A DNA stretch of 64,000 nucleotides from an uncultured Collinsella sp. (GTDB lineage: Bacteria; Actinomycetota; Coriobacteriia; Coriobacteriales; Coriobacteriaceae): positions 129,514 through 193,513 of the forward strand of contig URPJ01000001.1 in assembly GCA_900549745.1 (NCBI GenBank), given 5' to 3'. Below the pieces are notes generated by a model. That model ran no database searches. It worked only from the letters and a program-made list of their open reading frames with translations, and was not told the DNA's origin. The position numbers and the translations under genes are program-made. Positions within the stretch are counted from its first letter, which is position 1; every line of letters starts with the position of its first letter. Shown piece by piece: positions 28,231-39,667 of this stretch.

Positions 28231-29586
28231 ATGTCTGCTATTGATATTGTGCTTGTTGTGATCGCCTTGGTGGCGGTGGGGGTTGCTGTGGCTTGCGCCC
28301 TCCAACTCAAGAGCCTGCGTGCCGAGTTGCGGGAGCGTGGCGACAGTAGCGCGGAAACGCTGGCAGCACTCGAGCAGGCTAACAAAGCGCTCGATGCCCT
28401 GAACGTCGCGCTGGCCGAAACCCGTCGCACGGCCAATGCCATCGCGCAGCAGCAGACGACCGATGCGGCCGTAGAGCAGCAACGTTACCTGACCATCGCG
28501 CGCGAGTTCTCGCAAGCCGGTGACCGGATGGATGATCTGCGCCGCGAGACCGCCCAACAGCTCGGCGCCAATCGCGAGGGCATCGAGCATCGCCTGGACA
28601 AGGTGCGCGAGACGGTCGATGCTCAGCTGGGTGCCATCCGCGAAGACAACAACGTGCAGCTCGATCAGATGCGCGCGACGGTGGACGAGAAGCTCTCCCG
28701 CACGCTCAACGATCGCCTGTCGGCATCGTTTAAGCAGGTGAGCGACCAGCTCGAGGCCGTGTACAAGGGCCTGGGCGACATGCAATCTATCGCCACCGGC
28801 GTAGGCGACCTCAAGCGTGTGCTGGGCAATGTAAAAGCGCGCGGCATTTTGGGCGAGGTGCAGCTGGGTGCAATTCTGGCGGACATCCTTACACCCGACC
28901 AGTATCTGGAAAACGTCGCCACCAAGCCCGGTGCCTCGGAGCGCGTTGAGTTTGCCGTCAAGCTGCCGGTAGACGAGGGCGATCCCGTGCTGCTGCCGAT
29001 CGATTCCAAATTCCCGGGCGACGCGTACGAGCATCTGATCGACGCCCAGGAGTCGGGCGATGCGGAGGCCGTTGCCGCAGCGCGCAAGACGCTCGATATG
29101 ATGGTGAAACGCGAGGCAAAGGACATCTGCGAAAAGTACCTGAGTGTGCCGGCAACGACCAACTTTGGCATCATGTTCGTGCCGTTTGAAGGACTGTACG
29201 CCGAGGTCGTCAGCCGCCCCGGGCTTATCGAGACCCTGGGCCGCGACTATCACGTCAACGTAGCCGGTCCCAGCACCATGGCGGCCATCCTCAACAGTCT
29301 GCAGATGAGCTATCAGACGTTTAAGTTGCAAAAACGTACCGACGACGTGCTGCGCGTGCTCTCCGCCGTCAAGGCCGAGCTGCCGCGCTATCAAAAGGCG
29401 CTGCGCCGCGCCCAGCAGCAGATCGAGACCGCGGGCAAAACGGTCGAGGGCATCATCACCACGCGCACCAACGTCATGGAGCGCAAGCTCAAGGACATTG
29501 ACGTGCTGGAAGATGCCGAGGAGGCCGACGAGATTTTGGGGCTTACGTCCGTGGAGCTGCTCGCAGACCAAAAAGACGAGGACTAA
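28231..29586 (+). CDS. rmuC: DNA recombination protein RmuC homologue
   Basis: A 451-residue protein. An N-terminal hydrophobic helix (IDIVLVVIALVAVGVAVACAL) is followed by a long coiled coil (about 25-175). The RmuC nuclease-like domain follows, with GILGEVQLGAILADIL near 210, LPIDSKFPGDAYE near 260 and FVPFEGLYAEV near 318. RmuC proteins limit inversions at short inverted repeats and are predicted PD-(D/E)XK nucleases, which is of interest in a genome so rich in palindromes. The ATG has GGCGGAG upstream. Confidence 0.92.
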   Translation: MSAIDIVLVVIALVAVGVAVACALQLKSLRAELRERGDSSAETLAALEQANKALDALNVALAETRRTANAIAQQQTTDAAVEQQRYLTIAREFSQAGDRMDDLRRETAQQLGANREGIEHRLDKVRETVDAQLGAIREDNNVQLDQMRATVDEKLSRTLNDRLSASFKQVSDQLEAVYKGLGDMQSIATGVGDLKRVLGNVKARGILGEVQLGAILADILTPDQYLENVATKPGASERVEFAVKLPVDEGDPVLLPIDSKFPGDAYEHLIDAQESGDAEAVAAARKTLDMMVKREAKDICEKYLSVPATTNFGIMFVPFEGLYAEVVSRPGLIETLGRDYHVNVAGPSTMAAILNSLQMSYQTFKLQKRTDDVLRVLSAVKAELPRYQKALRRAQQQIETAGKTVEGIITTRTNVMERKLKDIDVLEDAEEADEILGLTSVELLADQKDED

Positions 29587-29713
29587 TTGCAACAAGACGG
29601 TGGGGCGCCGGCGTAAACGCGGGTGCCCCGCTGCTTTTCGCATCGCGCTTGCCTGAAGTGCGCTTTAGTGTGCAACAATGGCGTTTCGCCCTATCAGACG
29701 CGAAAGGAAGCCC

Positions 29714-31516
<1,803 letters not shown>

Positions 31517-31579
31517 GCGTCTCGGACGTGGGACAATTGTGCCCATTAGTTTATTGTGCCGTTGAGCCGAGGAGTCGTT

Positions 31580-32245
31580 ATGCCACGCGAGACCAATGCC
31601 GCCAAGCGCGAGCGCGCCGTTGAGGTGTGCGAGCGTCTCAACCGTCGCTATGGCCCGGTCGAGTGCTTTTTGGACCACGAGAATCCCTTCCGCCTGCTGA
31701 TCGCGGTGCTGCTTTCGGCGCAAACGACCGATGCGCAGGTCAACAAGGTGACGCCGCGGCTGTTTGCCCAGTGGCCTACGCCCGAGGCCATGGCCGGGGC
31801 GAGCGTGGCTGACGTGGCAGACACTATCAAGTCACTCGGCTTCTACAAGAGCAAAGCCAAGCATGCCGTCGAGGCCGCGCAGATGATCGTCGCCGACTAT
31901 GGCGGCGAGGTGCCGGCCGACATGAAGGAACTCGTGAAGCTGCCGGGCGTGGGACGCAAGACGGCGAACATCGTGCTCAACGTGGGGTATGGCATCGTGG
32001 AGGGCATTGCGGTGGACACGCACGTCAACCGCATTGCGCATCGCCTGATGTTGAGTCCCAAGACACATGCCAAGGAGCCGCTCAAGACCGAGCAGGATCT
32101 GCTCAAGATTTTGCCGCACGAGTATTGGGAGTCGGTCAACCATCAGTGGATCACCTTCGGTCGCGAGATCTGCGACGCCCGCAAACCCAAGTGTGACGAG
32201 TGTCCGCTGGCAGATTTGTGCCCCAGCGTGCGCGTAGCGGGGTAG
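31580..32245 (+). CDS. nth: Endonuclease III
   Basis: A 221-residue base-excision repair glycosylase/AP lyase for oxidised pyrimidines. LLSAQTTDAQVNKV near 44, the helix-hairpin-helix LPGVGRKTANIVL near 117 with the catalytic Lys, and the catalytic Asp in AVDTHVNRIAHRL near 141 are all present. The complete 4Fe-4S motif C-x6-C-x2-C-x5-C closes the protein. It serves as an in-window control for the cluster-less MutY-like gene at 24778. GAGGAG precedes the ATG. Confidence 0.96.
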   Translation: MPRETNAAKRERAVEVCERLNRRYGPVECFLDHENPFRLLIAVLLSAQTTDAQVNKVTPRLFAQWPTPEAMAGASVADVADTIKSLGFYKSKAKHAVEAAQMIVADYGGEVPADMKELVKLPGVGRKTANIVLNVGYGIVEGIAVDTHVNRIAHRLMLSPKTHAKEPLKTEQDLLKILPHEYWESVNHQWITFGREICDARKPKCDECPLADLCPSVRVAG

Positions 32246-32402
32246 GGCGGAACGCATCTTCGTCTGGCGTTTTTTGCGGGGCTGGGTTTGCTCTTGAGCC
32301 GGAGTCCTCTCCATGCGCTACCATGACAGGCAATGAAATCCGCCGCATACCCGCCGAGCTTGCCCCGGCGGGCTTTTGGCGTTGCAATGCCGGAGGAACA
32401 GC

Positions 32403-35400
32403 ATGCTCATTCACCGTATAGCCGCGCAGCTCTACACTGCCGAGGCCTTGCAGGCCGTCGAGGCCGGGCTCGATGCTGGCGAGGACGTGACGCTGGCTGT
32501 GTCGCAGTCGGGCCGCACGCTTATGGCGGCCGCCCAGTTTGCGCGCCGTCCGCGCCCGACGGTCTATATCGTGAGCGGCGAGGATGCGGCCGATCGCGCC
32601 GCGCGTAGCCTTGCCGCCTACGTGGGCCTGGCGCACGTGTGTCGTTTTCCTGAGCGCAAGGACTATCCGTGGCGCGAGCAGGCGCCGGACGACGCCGTGG
32701 TGGCGCAGCGCTGCGAGGCTCTGGGGCGCATCGTGCGCGGGGACAACTGCATCATGGTCGCCTCGGCTCGCGCGCTGCTGCGCTGCGTGCCGCCGGTCGA
32801 GAGCCGCTACTGGGAGTCCACTACTTTTGCGGTGGGCGAGGAGATTCCCTTTGACGAGGTGCCGCAGCGCTTGGTGGGCATGGGCTACACCAATGCCGGC
32901 GCCGCCGATGCGCCCGGCTTGTTTCGCGTTCACGGCGACACCGTCGAGGTGTTCCCCGCACAGGAAAAGGCACCCGTGCGCATCGAGTTCTTCGGCGACG
33001 AGATTGACCGCATCCGCCGCATGGTGAGCTCCACGGGGCAGACCATCGGCAACGAGGACAGCATCGAAATCTTTCCCTGCCGCGAACTGGCACTCACCGA
33101 CGAGGCCGTCCACAACATGCATGTGGCGCTCTATCGCGCCAGCCAGGATGACAGCAAACTGGCGGCGCTGCTCGAGATGGTGGATGCGCGCATCGTCACG
33201 CCCGAGCTCGACCGCTTTTTGCCGGTGATGTACGGCCAGACCGTAAGCCCGTTGGCGCACGTGAGCGGCAAGGCGCTCGTGGTTCTGTCCGAGCCGCGCT
33301 CGCTGTTCGACGACTGCCTGCGCGCCTACGAGGATATCGAGGCCCGTGCCGGCGAGGCAGGGATTGACCGCCTGGATGGTCTGTACGTGCGCGCTCAACA
33401 GCTCGATTTTGGTACCCAGCAGCGCTTGAACTACGTAAGCCTCATCCGTGCCGGCGGTGCGGTGACGGCCGAGCTCAAGATTGAGCAGCCTGCTATCGCA
33501 GGCTCGGACAACCGTTTTATGACGCGCGTTCAGGAAGTCGTGGGCAAGCGCTATGCCTGCGTGTTTGCCATTCCCGACCGCGGCGCGCGCGAGTCGATGG
33601 AGCTCACCTTTGGCGACGAGGGCATTACCTTTGAGGAATCGCTGACGGCCGCGCCCGAAAACGCCGGCGTCATTGGCGAGCGCGTGCGCGTGGCGGCGGC
33701 AGATTCTGCCGATCGTGCTGCCCGTCAGGATGCTCATGCTGCAATTCGCGAGCGTAAGGCTGACGCGCTCAACGCCCGCTCGCTCGAGGCGGGCGCGGCC
33801 CAGGCTGCCGCCGGTGCTGCCGTGCCCACTATCTCGCGCGGACGCGTGACCTTTGTCGATGCCGCCCTGCCGCAGGGCGTGGTGGTGCCCGATGCCAACC
33901 TGGCCGTGTTCTCGATCGCCGACCTCAACGCCCGTATGGATGCCAACCGCGCGCGCAGCCGCCGCAAGGTGGACATTACGCAGATCACGTTTCCGTTTAA
34001 GCCGGGCGACTACGTGGTGCACGCCACTCACGGCATCGCGCTCTTTAGCGAGATCGCGCGCCAGGAAGTGGGCGGCAAGGAGCGCGACTACTTTTTGCTG
34101 GAATATGCCGACGGCGACAAGCTCTACGTGCCGCTCGAGCAGGTCGACCGCATCACGCGCTATGTTGGCCCCGACGGCGACAAGCCGCGCCTGACCAGGC
34201 TCAACACCGCCGACTGGACGCGGGCTACCAACAAGGCGCGCAAGAATGCCAAAAAGCTGGCGTTTGACCTGGTCGACCTGTATACACGCCGCTCGTCGAT
34301 TACCGGTATCGCCTGCCCGCCCGACACGCCCGAGCAGATCGAGATGGAGGAGAGCTTTCCCTACGACGAGACGCGCGACCAGCTGGAGGCTATTGCCGAC
34401 ATCAAGGCCGACATGGAAGCGCCCAAGCCCATGGACCGCCTGCTGTGCGGCGACGTGGGCTTTGGCAAGACCGAGGTTGCCCTGCGCGCGGCGTTTAAGT
34501 GCGTGGACTCCGGCCGCCAGGTCATGGTGCTCTGCCCCACGACCATTCTGGCCCAGCAGCACTATGAGACGTTCTTTGAGCGCTTTGCCCCGTTTGGCCT
34601 CGAGGTCGAAGTGCTCAGCCGCTTCCGCACCCCGGCGCAGCAAAAGCGCGCGCTTAAGGCGTTTGCCGAGGGCACGATCGACGTGCTCATCGGCACGCAC
34701 CGCTTGCTTTCTGCCGACGTGAACCCCAAGAACCTGGGCATGGTGATCATCGACGAGGAGCAGCGCTTTGGTGTGCAGCACAAGGAGCAGCTCAAGAACC
34801 TGCGCGAGCAAATCGACGTGCTCACGCTTTCGGCAACGCCTATTCCGCGAACCATGCAGATGGCCACGAGCGGCGTGCGCGACATGAGCCTGATCACCAC
34901 ACCGCCGACCGGGCGTCGTCCCGTGATCGTGCACGTGGGGGAGTACGACCCCGATGTGGTGAGCGCGGCGATTCGCCTGGAGGTGGGCCGCGGCGGCCAG
35001 GTGTACTACGTGTCCAACCGCGTTAAGACCATCGATGACGCCGTGGCGCGCGTGCATGAGGCCGCGCCCGAGGCGCGCGTGGGCGTGGCACACGGCAAGA
35101 TGAGCCCGCGCGAGGTCGAGGACGTGATGATTGAGTTCGCGACCAAAAAGATCGATGTGCTCATCGCCACGACCATCGTGGAGAGCGGCATCGACAACGC
35201 AACGGCCAACACGCTGATCATCGAGGACTCGCAGCGCCTTGGCCTGGCGCAGCTCTACCAGCTCAAGGGCCGTGTGGGCCGCTCTGCCACGCAGGCCTAC
35301 GCGTACTTTATGTTCCCCGGCGAGCTGCCGCTCACCGAGGAGGCAACGGCGCGCCTGACCGCACTTTCCGAGTTCCAGGACCTGGGCAGCGGCATGCGCA

Positions 35401-36035
35401 TCGCCATGCGCGACCTAGAGATCCGTGGCGCCGGTTCGCTTATGGGAGCCGAGCAGCACGGCAACCTGTCGAGCGTGGGCTTTGATCTGTTTACGCAGAT
35501 GCTGGGCCAGGCTGTGGCCGAGGCGCGCGGCGATGACGACGCCGGCGTGGAGGCGGCGAGCGTGGGTATTAACCTGCCGGCCGACTACTTCTTGTCCGAG
35601 GAGTACCTGCCGGCGGTGGACCAGCGCGTGCTCGTGTACCGTAAGCTCGCAGCGGCCGAGGACCTGGAGAGCATTGACGAGGTGCAGGAAGAGACCGAGG
35701 CCGCGCATGGTGAGCTGCCGTTGGCGGGACTCAACCTGTTCAATCGCGCGCGCATCCGCATTCGCGGCGAGCGCCTGGGGCTCGAGAGCGTCACGCTCAG
35801 CGGCGGTCGCATCACGTTTTTGGGCGTCGACGTGCCTAAGAAGGTGGCCTTTGAGCTTAAGACCCGCTATGGCGCGGTGAACTTCCCCAAGAGCCGCAAG
35901 CTGTCGGTACCCTACAAGGCAGGCGCCGGTGCGGGCAGCGGCCTGGGTCGCGGTCTCGACGCCAACGACGGCACCGGCCCGGTGGCCGCGGCGCTCATGC
36001 TGCTGCAACAGCTGGGCGCTAGCGACGACGACTAA
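32403..36035 (+). CDS. mfd: Transcription-repair coupling factor
   Basis: A 1210-residue translocase that removes RNA polymerase stalled at DNA damage and recruits UvrA. It shows the UvrB-like N-terminal region, the CarD-like polymerase-interaction domain (FKPGDYVVHATHGIALF near 535), Walker A LLCGDVGFGKTEV near 680, the DEEQ box (IIDEEQRFG near 782), TLSATPIPRT, and motif VI (LKGRVGRSATQAYAY near 955). The C-terminal TRCF domain is complete. The start at 32403 follows GGAGGA. It lies about 160 bases after nth. Confidence 0.96.
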   Translation: MLIHRIAAQLYTAEALQAVEAGLDAGEDVTLAVSQSGRTLMAAAQFARRPRPTVYIVSGEDAADRAARSLAAYVGLAHVCRFPERKDYPWREQAPDDAVVAQRCEALGRIVRGDNCIMVASARALLRCVPPVESRYWESTTFAVGEEIPFDEVPQRLVGMGYTNAGAADAPGLFRVHGDTVEVFPAQEKAPVRIEFFGDEIDRIRRMVSSTGQTIGNEDSIEIFPCRELALTDEAVHNMHVALYRASQDDSKLAALLEMVDARIVTPELDRFLPVMYGQTVSPLAHVSGKALVVLSEPRSLFDDCLRAYEDIEARAGEAGIDRLDGLYVRAQQLDFGTQQRLNYVSLIRAGGAVTAELKIEQPAIAGSDNRFMTRVQEVVGKRYACVFAIPDRGARESMELTFGDEGITFEESLTAAPENAGVIGERVRVAAADSADRAARQDAHAAIRERKADALNARSLEAGAAQAAAGAAVPTISRGRVTFVDAALPQGVVVPDANLAVFSIADLNARMDANRARSRRKVDITQITFPFKPGDYVVHATHGIALFSEIARQEVGGKERDYFLLEYADGDKLYVPLEQVDRITRYVGPDGDKPRLTRLNTADWTRATNKARKNAKKLAFDLVDLYTRRSSITGIACPPDTPEQIEMEESFPYDETRDQLEAIADIKADMEAPKPMDRLLCGDVGFGKTEVALRAAFKCVDSGRQVMVLCPTTILAQQHYETFFERFAPFGLEVEVLSRFRTPAQQKRALKAFAEGTIDVLIGTHRLLSADVNPKNLGMVIIDEEQRFGVQHKEQLKNLREQIDVLTLSATPIPRTMQMATSGVRDMSLITTPPTGRRPVIVHVGEYDPDVVSAAIRLEVGRGGQVYYVSNRVKTIDDAVARVHEAAPEARVGVAHGKMSPREVEDVMIEFATKKIDVLIATTIVESGIDNATANTLIIEDSQRLGLAQLYQLKGRVGRSATQAYAYFMFPGELPLTEEATARLTALSEFQDLGSGMRIAMRDLEIRGAGSLMGAEQHGNLSSVGFDLFTQMLGQAVAEARGDDDAGVEAASVGINLPADYFLSEEYLPAVDQRVLVYRKLAAAEDLESIDEVQEETEAAHGELPLAGLNLFNRARIRIRGERLGLESVTLSGGRITFLGVDVPKKVAFELKTRYGAVNFPKSRKLSVPYKAGAGAGSGLGRGLDANDGTGPVAAALMLLQQLGASDDD

Positions 36036-36115
36036 CAAGTAGGGGGCGTGGCGGGATGAAGTTGTCTTTGTCCCGCCACGTTGCAGGTTGATTCCAGCCC
36101 CATCGAAAGGAAAGC

Positions 36116-36979
36116 ATGTTCGGATACATCTATAAGAAAGATGTCGCCATTATCGCGGTTGTCCTGTGTCTTTGTCTGGGCGCGGGCAGCTTCTTCGATT
36201 ATCAGATCTCGTGCGCGCTGTTCAACATCGGCGGCATGTACGGTCGCTTTATCGAGGCCGCCGGCGAGCTGCCGTTCGAGCTGACGGCGAGCGTCGCGGG
36301 CGTTATGCTCGTACGCGCGGTGCGTCCCGACTCCAGGGGGAGCGAATGGCTCGCCGTGCTGGGCGTTCTGATCAACGTTGGCCTGACCGGCTACGAGATC
36401 GTTTCGTCCCTGAGGGTTGGCGGCAAGCTCATCGCGGCTCAGTTGGTGCTGACGTTTGCGCTGGTCATCGTCGCCAACCTTATCGTCTATCGACTCACGC
36501 GCACGACCGAGCCCGACGAGCTTACACGTTGGGCGTTGATGGTGCTTGCCGTGTGGGTCGCTCAGGCCATCATCCTCAACGTCATTGTTAAGCCGTTGTG
36601 GTCGCGCCCGCGCATGCGCGTGATCGAGGTGACGCAGGGACTCGAGTTTCAGCCGTGGTGGGTGATCGGCAATCCCGACAAGTGGACCTATATCGCCGCC
36701 GGCGTGATCAAGGACGGGTTCAAGTCGTTTGCGAGCGGACACACGGCGCATGCGGCGATCGGCCTTATGCTCGCCGGGCTTCCCGCGGCAGCCTTTAAGG
36801 AAAAACCGTCGCGTCGCCGCGTGATTTTTTGGGCGGCGGCTGTGATCGCGGCGCTCGTCGCCTTTGGGCGCATCGTGATAGGTGCGCACTTTTTGAGTGA
36901 CGTGAGCTGCGGTTTTGCCCTGGTACTGGCACTTGAGTGCCTTGCCGCGCGCATTGCCTATCCCAGCGGCGTACAATAG
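36116..36979 (+). CDS. PAP2-family membrane phosphatase
   Basis: A 287-residue protein with about six hydrophobic segments. The PAP2 signature is split as expected: KPLWSRPRMR near 160, FASGHTAHAAIG near 204-216, and RIVIGAHFLSDVSCG near 249-263, giving the catalytic His and Asp. These enzymes dephosphorylate lipid phosphates such as phosphatidate, undecaprenyl pyrophosphate or PGP. GAAAGGAAAG precedes the ATG. It stands 80 bases after mfd, and the specific substrate is uncertain. Confidence 0.88.
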   Translation: MFGYIYKKDVAIIAVVLCLCLGAGSFFDYQISCALFNIGGMYGRFIEAAGELPFELTASVAGVMLVRAVRPDSRGSEWLAVLGVLINVGLTGYEIVSSLRVGGKLIAAQLVLTFALVIVANLIVYRLTRTTEPDELTRWALMVLAVWVAQAIILNVIVKPLWSRPRMRVIEVTQGLEFQPWWVIGNPDKWTYIAAGVIKDGFKSFASGHTAHAAIGLMLAGLPAAAFKEKPSRRRVIFWAAAVIAALVAFGRIVIGAHFLSDVSCGFALVLALECLAARIAYPSGVQ

Positions 36980-37024
36980 CTCCGTTTGAATCATCTGGCC
37001 GATACCCGGTAAGAGAGGATTGCC

Positions 37025-38050
37025 ATGCTCGCGTTTAACAACGATTATTCCCACGGCGCACATCCGGCAGTGCTGCAGGCGCTCGTCGACACCAATATGG
37101 AGCCGCAGCCCGGCTACGGTACCGATGCGCACACCGAGCGTGCCAAGCAGCTTATCCGTGAGGCCTGTCAGGCCCCCGATGCCGACGTGTTTTTTCTGGT
37201 GGGCGGCACGCAGGCCAACGCGACGGTGATCGACATGCTGCTTGCGCCCTACGAGGGCGTCGTTGCTGCCGAGACTGGCCACGTCGCCTGCCACGAGGCA
37301 GGCGCCATCGAGTTTGGCGGCCACAAGGTGCTCACCATCCCCGGCTACGAGGGCAAGATGCACGCCGAGGATCTGGAGGACTATATCCAGGTGTTCTACG
37401 AAAACGAGAGCTACGAGCATACGGTGTTCCCGGGCGCCGTGTACGTGAGCCTATCGACCGAGTACGGCACGCTGTACTCCAAGGCCGAGCTCGCGGCGAT
37501 TCACGCGGTGTGCCAGAAGCGCGAGATTCCGCTGTTTGTGGACGGTGCTCGCCTGGCCTATGCGCTGGCGGCCGATGAGTGCGACATTACCCTGCCCGAG
37601 CTGGCGCAGCTGTGTGACGTGTTCTACATCGGCGGCACCAAGTGTGGTGCGCTCTGCGGCGAGGCTGTGGTGTTCTGTGGCATGCACGCCCCGGCGCACC
37701 CCATTCCGCGTATTAAGCAGCATGGCGCACTGCTCGCCAAGGGCCGCCTGACGGGTGTGCAGTTTGAGGCGCTCTTTACCGATGGCCTGTATTTTGAGAT
37801 TGGTCGCCAGGCGATTGAGACCGCTCAGGCGCTGCGTCGCGTGCTGCATGAGCGCGGCTACCAGTTCTTCTTGGAGACGCCGACCAACCAGCAGTTTGTG
37901 ATTCTGCCCAACGAGGGCATGGCGCGCATTCGCGAGCATGCCTCGATCGAGTACTGGGAAAAGTACGATGAGACCCACACGGTGGTGCGCTTTTGCACCA
38001 GCTGGGCCACGACGCAGGAGGATATCGACGCGCTGGCGGCGGTTCTGTAG
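37025..38050 (+). CDS. ltaE: Low-specificity threonine aldolase family protein
   Basis: A 341-residue PLP enzyme that cleaves threonine or allo-threonine to glycine and acetaldehyde. FNNDYSHGAHPAV at the N-terminus, FLVGGTQANATVI near 57, HVACHEAGAIEF near 82, FVDGARLAYA near 170 and the Schiff-base lysine in YIGGTKCGALCGEA near 203 are all in the expected order. AGAGAGGA lies upstream. It ends at a strong terminator. The branch with NNDYSHG is usually annotated as an aminotransferase/beta-eliminating lyase, so substrate choice is a prediction. Confidence 0.88.
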   Translation: MLAFNNDYSHGAHPAVLQALVDTNMEPQPGYGTDAHTERAKQLIREACQAPDADVFFLVGGTQANATVIDMLLAPYEGVVAAETGHVACHEAGAIEFGGHKVLTIPGYEGKMHAEDLEDYIQVFYENESYEHTVFPGAVYVSLSTEYGTLYSKAELAAIHAVCQKREIPLFVDGARLAYALAADECDITLPELAQLCDVFYIGGTKCGALCGEAVVFCGMHAPAHPIPRIKQHGALLAKGRLTGVQFEALFTDGLYFEIGRQAIETAQALRRVLHERGYQFFLETPTNQQFVILPNEGMARIREHASIEYWEKYDETHTVVRFCTSWATTQEDIDALAAVL

Positions 38051-38068
38051 CCTGATGTAATGACGAGG

Positions 38069-38110
38069 GGCCGCCTTGCGCTGGGTTTAGCGCAAGGCGG
38101 CCTTTGTTTT
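38069..38110 (+). terminator. Terminator after the threonine aldolase gene
   Basis: A perfect 14-bp stem, ggccgccttgcgct with agcgcaaggcggcc, loop of six, then tttgttttt. It sits directly before the next ribosome site. Confidence 0.9.
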
Positions 38111-38127
38111 TGAGGGAGAAGGGTTGT

Positions 38128-38718
38128 ATGACCGAGATGTCCGAGCCGACGATTCGCCTGGCGACGCCCGATGATGCGCCGGCGTTGCTTGCCATCTATG
38201 AGCCGTATGTGCGCCAGACGGCGATAACCTGCGAATACGCGGTGCCGAGCGTTGAGGAGTTCGCCGGGCGTATTGAGCGTACGCTCAAGCGCTATCCGTA
38301 TCTGGTGATGGAGTTGGACGGGCGTCCGGTAGGCTATGCCTACGTGAGTCCGCTTAACAGCCGCGAGGCATACGACTGGTCGGTCGAGACGTCGATCTAC
38401 CTGGCACGCGATGTGCGCCATGGCGGGCTGGGTCGCAAGCTGCACGATGCGCTCAAGCAATGCCTGGTCGCGATGGGCATCACCAACATGTGCGCGCTCA
38501 TTGCCGTGCCGCACGATAAGGACGACGAGTATCTGACGCACAACAGTCAGGATTTCCATGCCCATATGGGGTATCGCCTGGTGGGCGCCTTCGACCGCTG
38601 CGCCCAAAAGTTCGGCCGCTGGTACGACATGTGCTGGATGGAGCTGGTCCTGGCCGAGCGCACACCCAATCAACCCAAACCAACCTGGTTCCCCGACCTT
38701 CCCAAACCTACCATTTAG
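38128..38718 (+). CDS. GNAT-family N-acetyltransferase
   Basis: A 196-residue acetyltransferase of the phosphinothricin/MddA-like group. It opens with TIRLATPDDAPALLAIYEPYV and has the beta-4 strand VGYAYVSPL. The acetyl-CoA pyrophosphate loop is RHGGLGRKLHDAL near 101-113, and the C-terminal MGYRLVGAFDRCAQKFGRWYD is typical of the branch that acetylates methionine sulfone and related amino acid analogues. GGGAGAAGG precedes the ATG. The last codons run into a copy of repeat family E. Confidence 0.87.
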   Translation: MTEMSEPTIRLATPDDAPALLAIYEPYVRQTAITCEYAVPSVEEFAGRIERTLKRYPYLVMELDGRPVGYAYVSPLNSREAYDWSVETSIYLARDVRHGGLGRKLHDALKQCLVAMGITNMCALIAVPHDKDDEYLTHNSQDFHAHMGYRLVGAFDRCAQKFGRWYDMCWMELVLAERTPNQPKPTWFPDLPKPTI

Positions 38719-38741
38719 GGACAGGTTTATTTTGGCAGGTT
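38700..38741. repeat. Repeat family E, short copy
   Basis: The sequence cctaccatttagggacagg, followed by tttattttggcaggtt, matches the repeat at 57757-57798 and, in reverse, 48199-48247. It overlaps the acetyltransferase stop codon. The variable hairpin that follows the other copies is missing here. Confidence 0.7.
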
Positions 38742-39462
38742 AGCCGATGGGCTCGGTGTATTTGGCGCGGTCGGTGCGCTGGATGCGCTTGGAGACGTGG
38801 AGCGGGCGGCCGTCGGTGTCGTAGACGTAGTCGGTGATCAGGATCAGCGCCTGCCCGCGCTCAACGTTGAGCAAAAACGCCTCGTTTTGCGAGGCGTAGC
38901 ACACCTCAAAGGTCTTATGCCCCTGTGCCGGCGCGCGATGGAACTCCTGTCGCAGCGTGGCGTAGAGCGAACCGTTAATATCGCGATCGATGAGCGTCTC
39001 GAAGCTTGGCGGCAGGTAGGTGGTCTCCAGGCACAGCGGCGCGTCGTCCAGGTAGCGCAGGCGGACAAGTTTGACGAGCTTGCTGCCCACGGCGGCGTCA
39101 AAGAACTTAGCTATGCTGCCGGCCGCCTTGGCAAAGCCCGAGTCCACGGTGCGCGTGGTGGGCTTCATGCCCTGGCCTTCGATCTGCTTGGTATAGCTCG
39201 AAAACACCAGGCTGTTCTCGTGGAGCGCGGGCGTGTCGGCCACAAAGGCGCCACGCCCGCGCTCGGTGCGCACCAGGCCCTCATCAACGAGCACCTTAAG
39301 GGCGTGGCGCACGGTGCTGCGCGACAGCCCCGATTCGCCCATGAGTTCCATCTCGGACGGCAGCTTGTCTCCGCGTGCGTAGGTGCCGGCGGCGATGCGG
39401 TCGCGCAGCATGCCCGCCAAGCGCTCGTATTGGGCCAGTTTCTTTTTAGACGAAGCGTTCAT
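38740..39462 (-). CDS. GntR-family regulator with UTRA domain (module 1)
   Basis: A 240-residue repressor-type regulator. The winged HTH (about 8-75) has YARGDKLPSEMELMGESG and LSRSTVRHALKVLV. The UTRA effector domain (about 95-235) usually binds a phosphorylated sugar. It is transcribed away from the SIS-domain gene at 39668, sharing a 205-bp AT-rich region with several related motifs. It therefore probably represses that gene and itself, being released by the sugar phosphate the SIS enzyme consumes. Confidence 0.9.
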   Translation of the reverse strand: MNASSKKKLAQYERLAGMLRDRIAAGTYARGDKLPSEMELMGESGLSRSTVRHALKVLVDEGLVRTERGRGAFVADTPALHENSLVFSSYTKQIEGQGMKPTTRTVDSGFAKAAGSIAKFFDAAVGSKLVKLVRLRYLDDAPLCLETTYLPPSFETLIDRDINGSLYATLRQEFHRAPAQGHKTFEVCYASQNEAFLLNVERGQALILITDYVYDTDGRPLHVSKRIQRTDRAKYTEPIG

Positions 39463-39470
39463 GCGATCAA

Positions 39471-39630
39471 CCTGTATCTAACTTGTATGCTTACCGAACA
39501 AAGCATGTATCCAACATGACAACAAAGCCGCTGGTAACGGATTGCCGAAAACCTTACCAGCATAATTTCTAAGATAAATATAGCATACAACTAGTCGACA
39601 TAACCAAAACATGTATGTAACTTGTATGCC
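39471..39630. promoter_or_regulatory. Candidate GntR operators in the divergent region of module 1
   Basis: Two copies of TGTATsTAACTTGTATGC lie in the same orientation at 39472-39490 and 39611-39629. Related half-sites are gcatgtatccaacatg (39503-39518) and gcatacaactag in reverse (39583-39594). The recurring core is AACTTGTATGC. The sites flank both gene starts, as expected for autoregulation plus control of the SIS gene. Confidence 0.65.
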
Positions 39631-39667
39631 ATCGAGAGCATCAAACGAGAAGAAAGGCTGATGCACG

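Noticed and set aside
32151..35093. 980-codon minus-strand open frame antisense to mfd
   Set aside because: It is the mirror of a real, strongly motif-supported gene in GC-rich DNA. Its translation is low-complexity His/Arg/Ala-rich with no domain.
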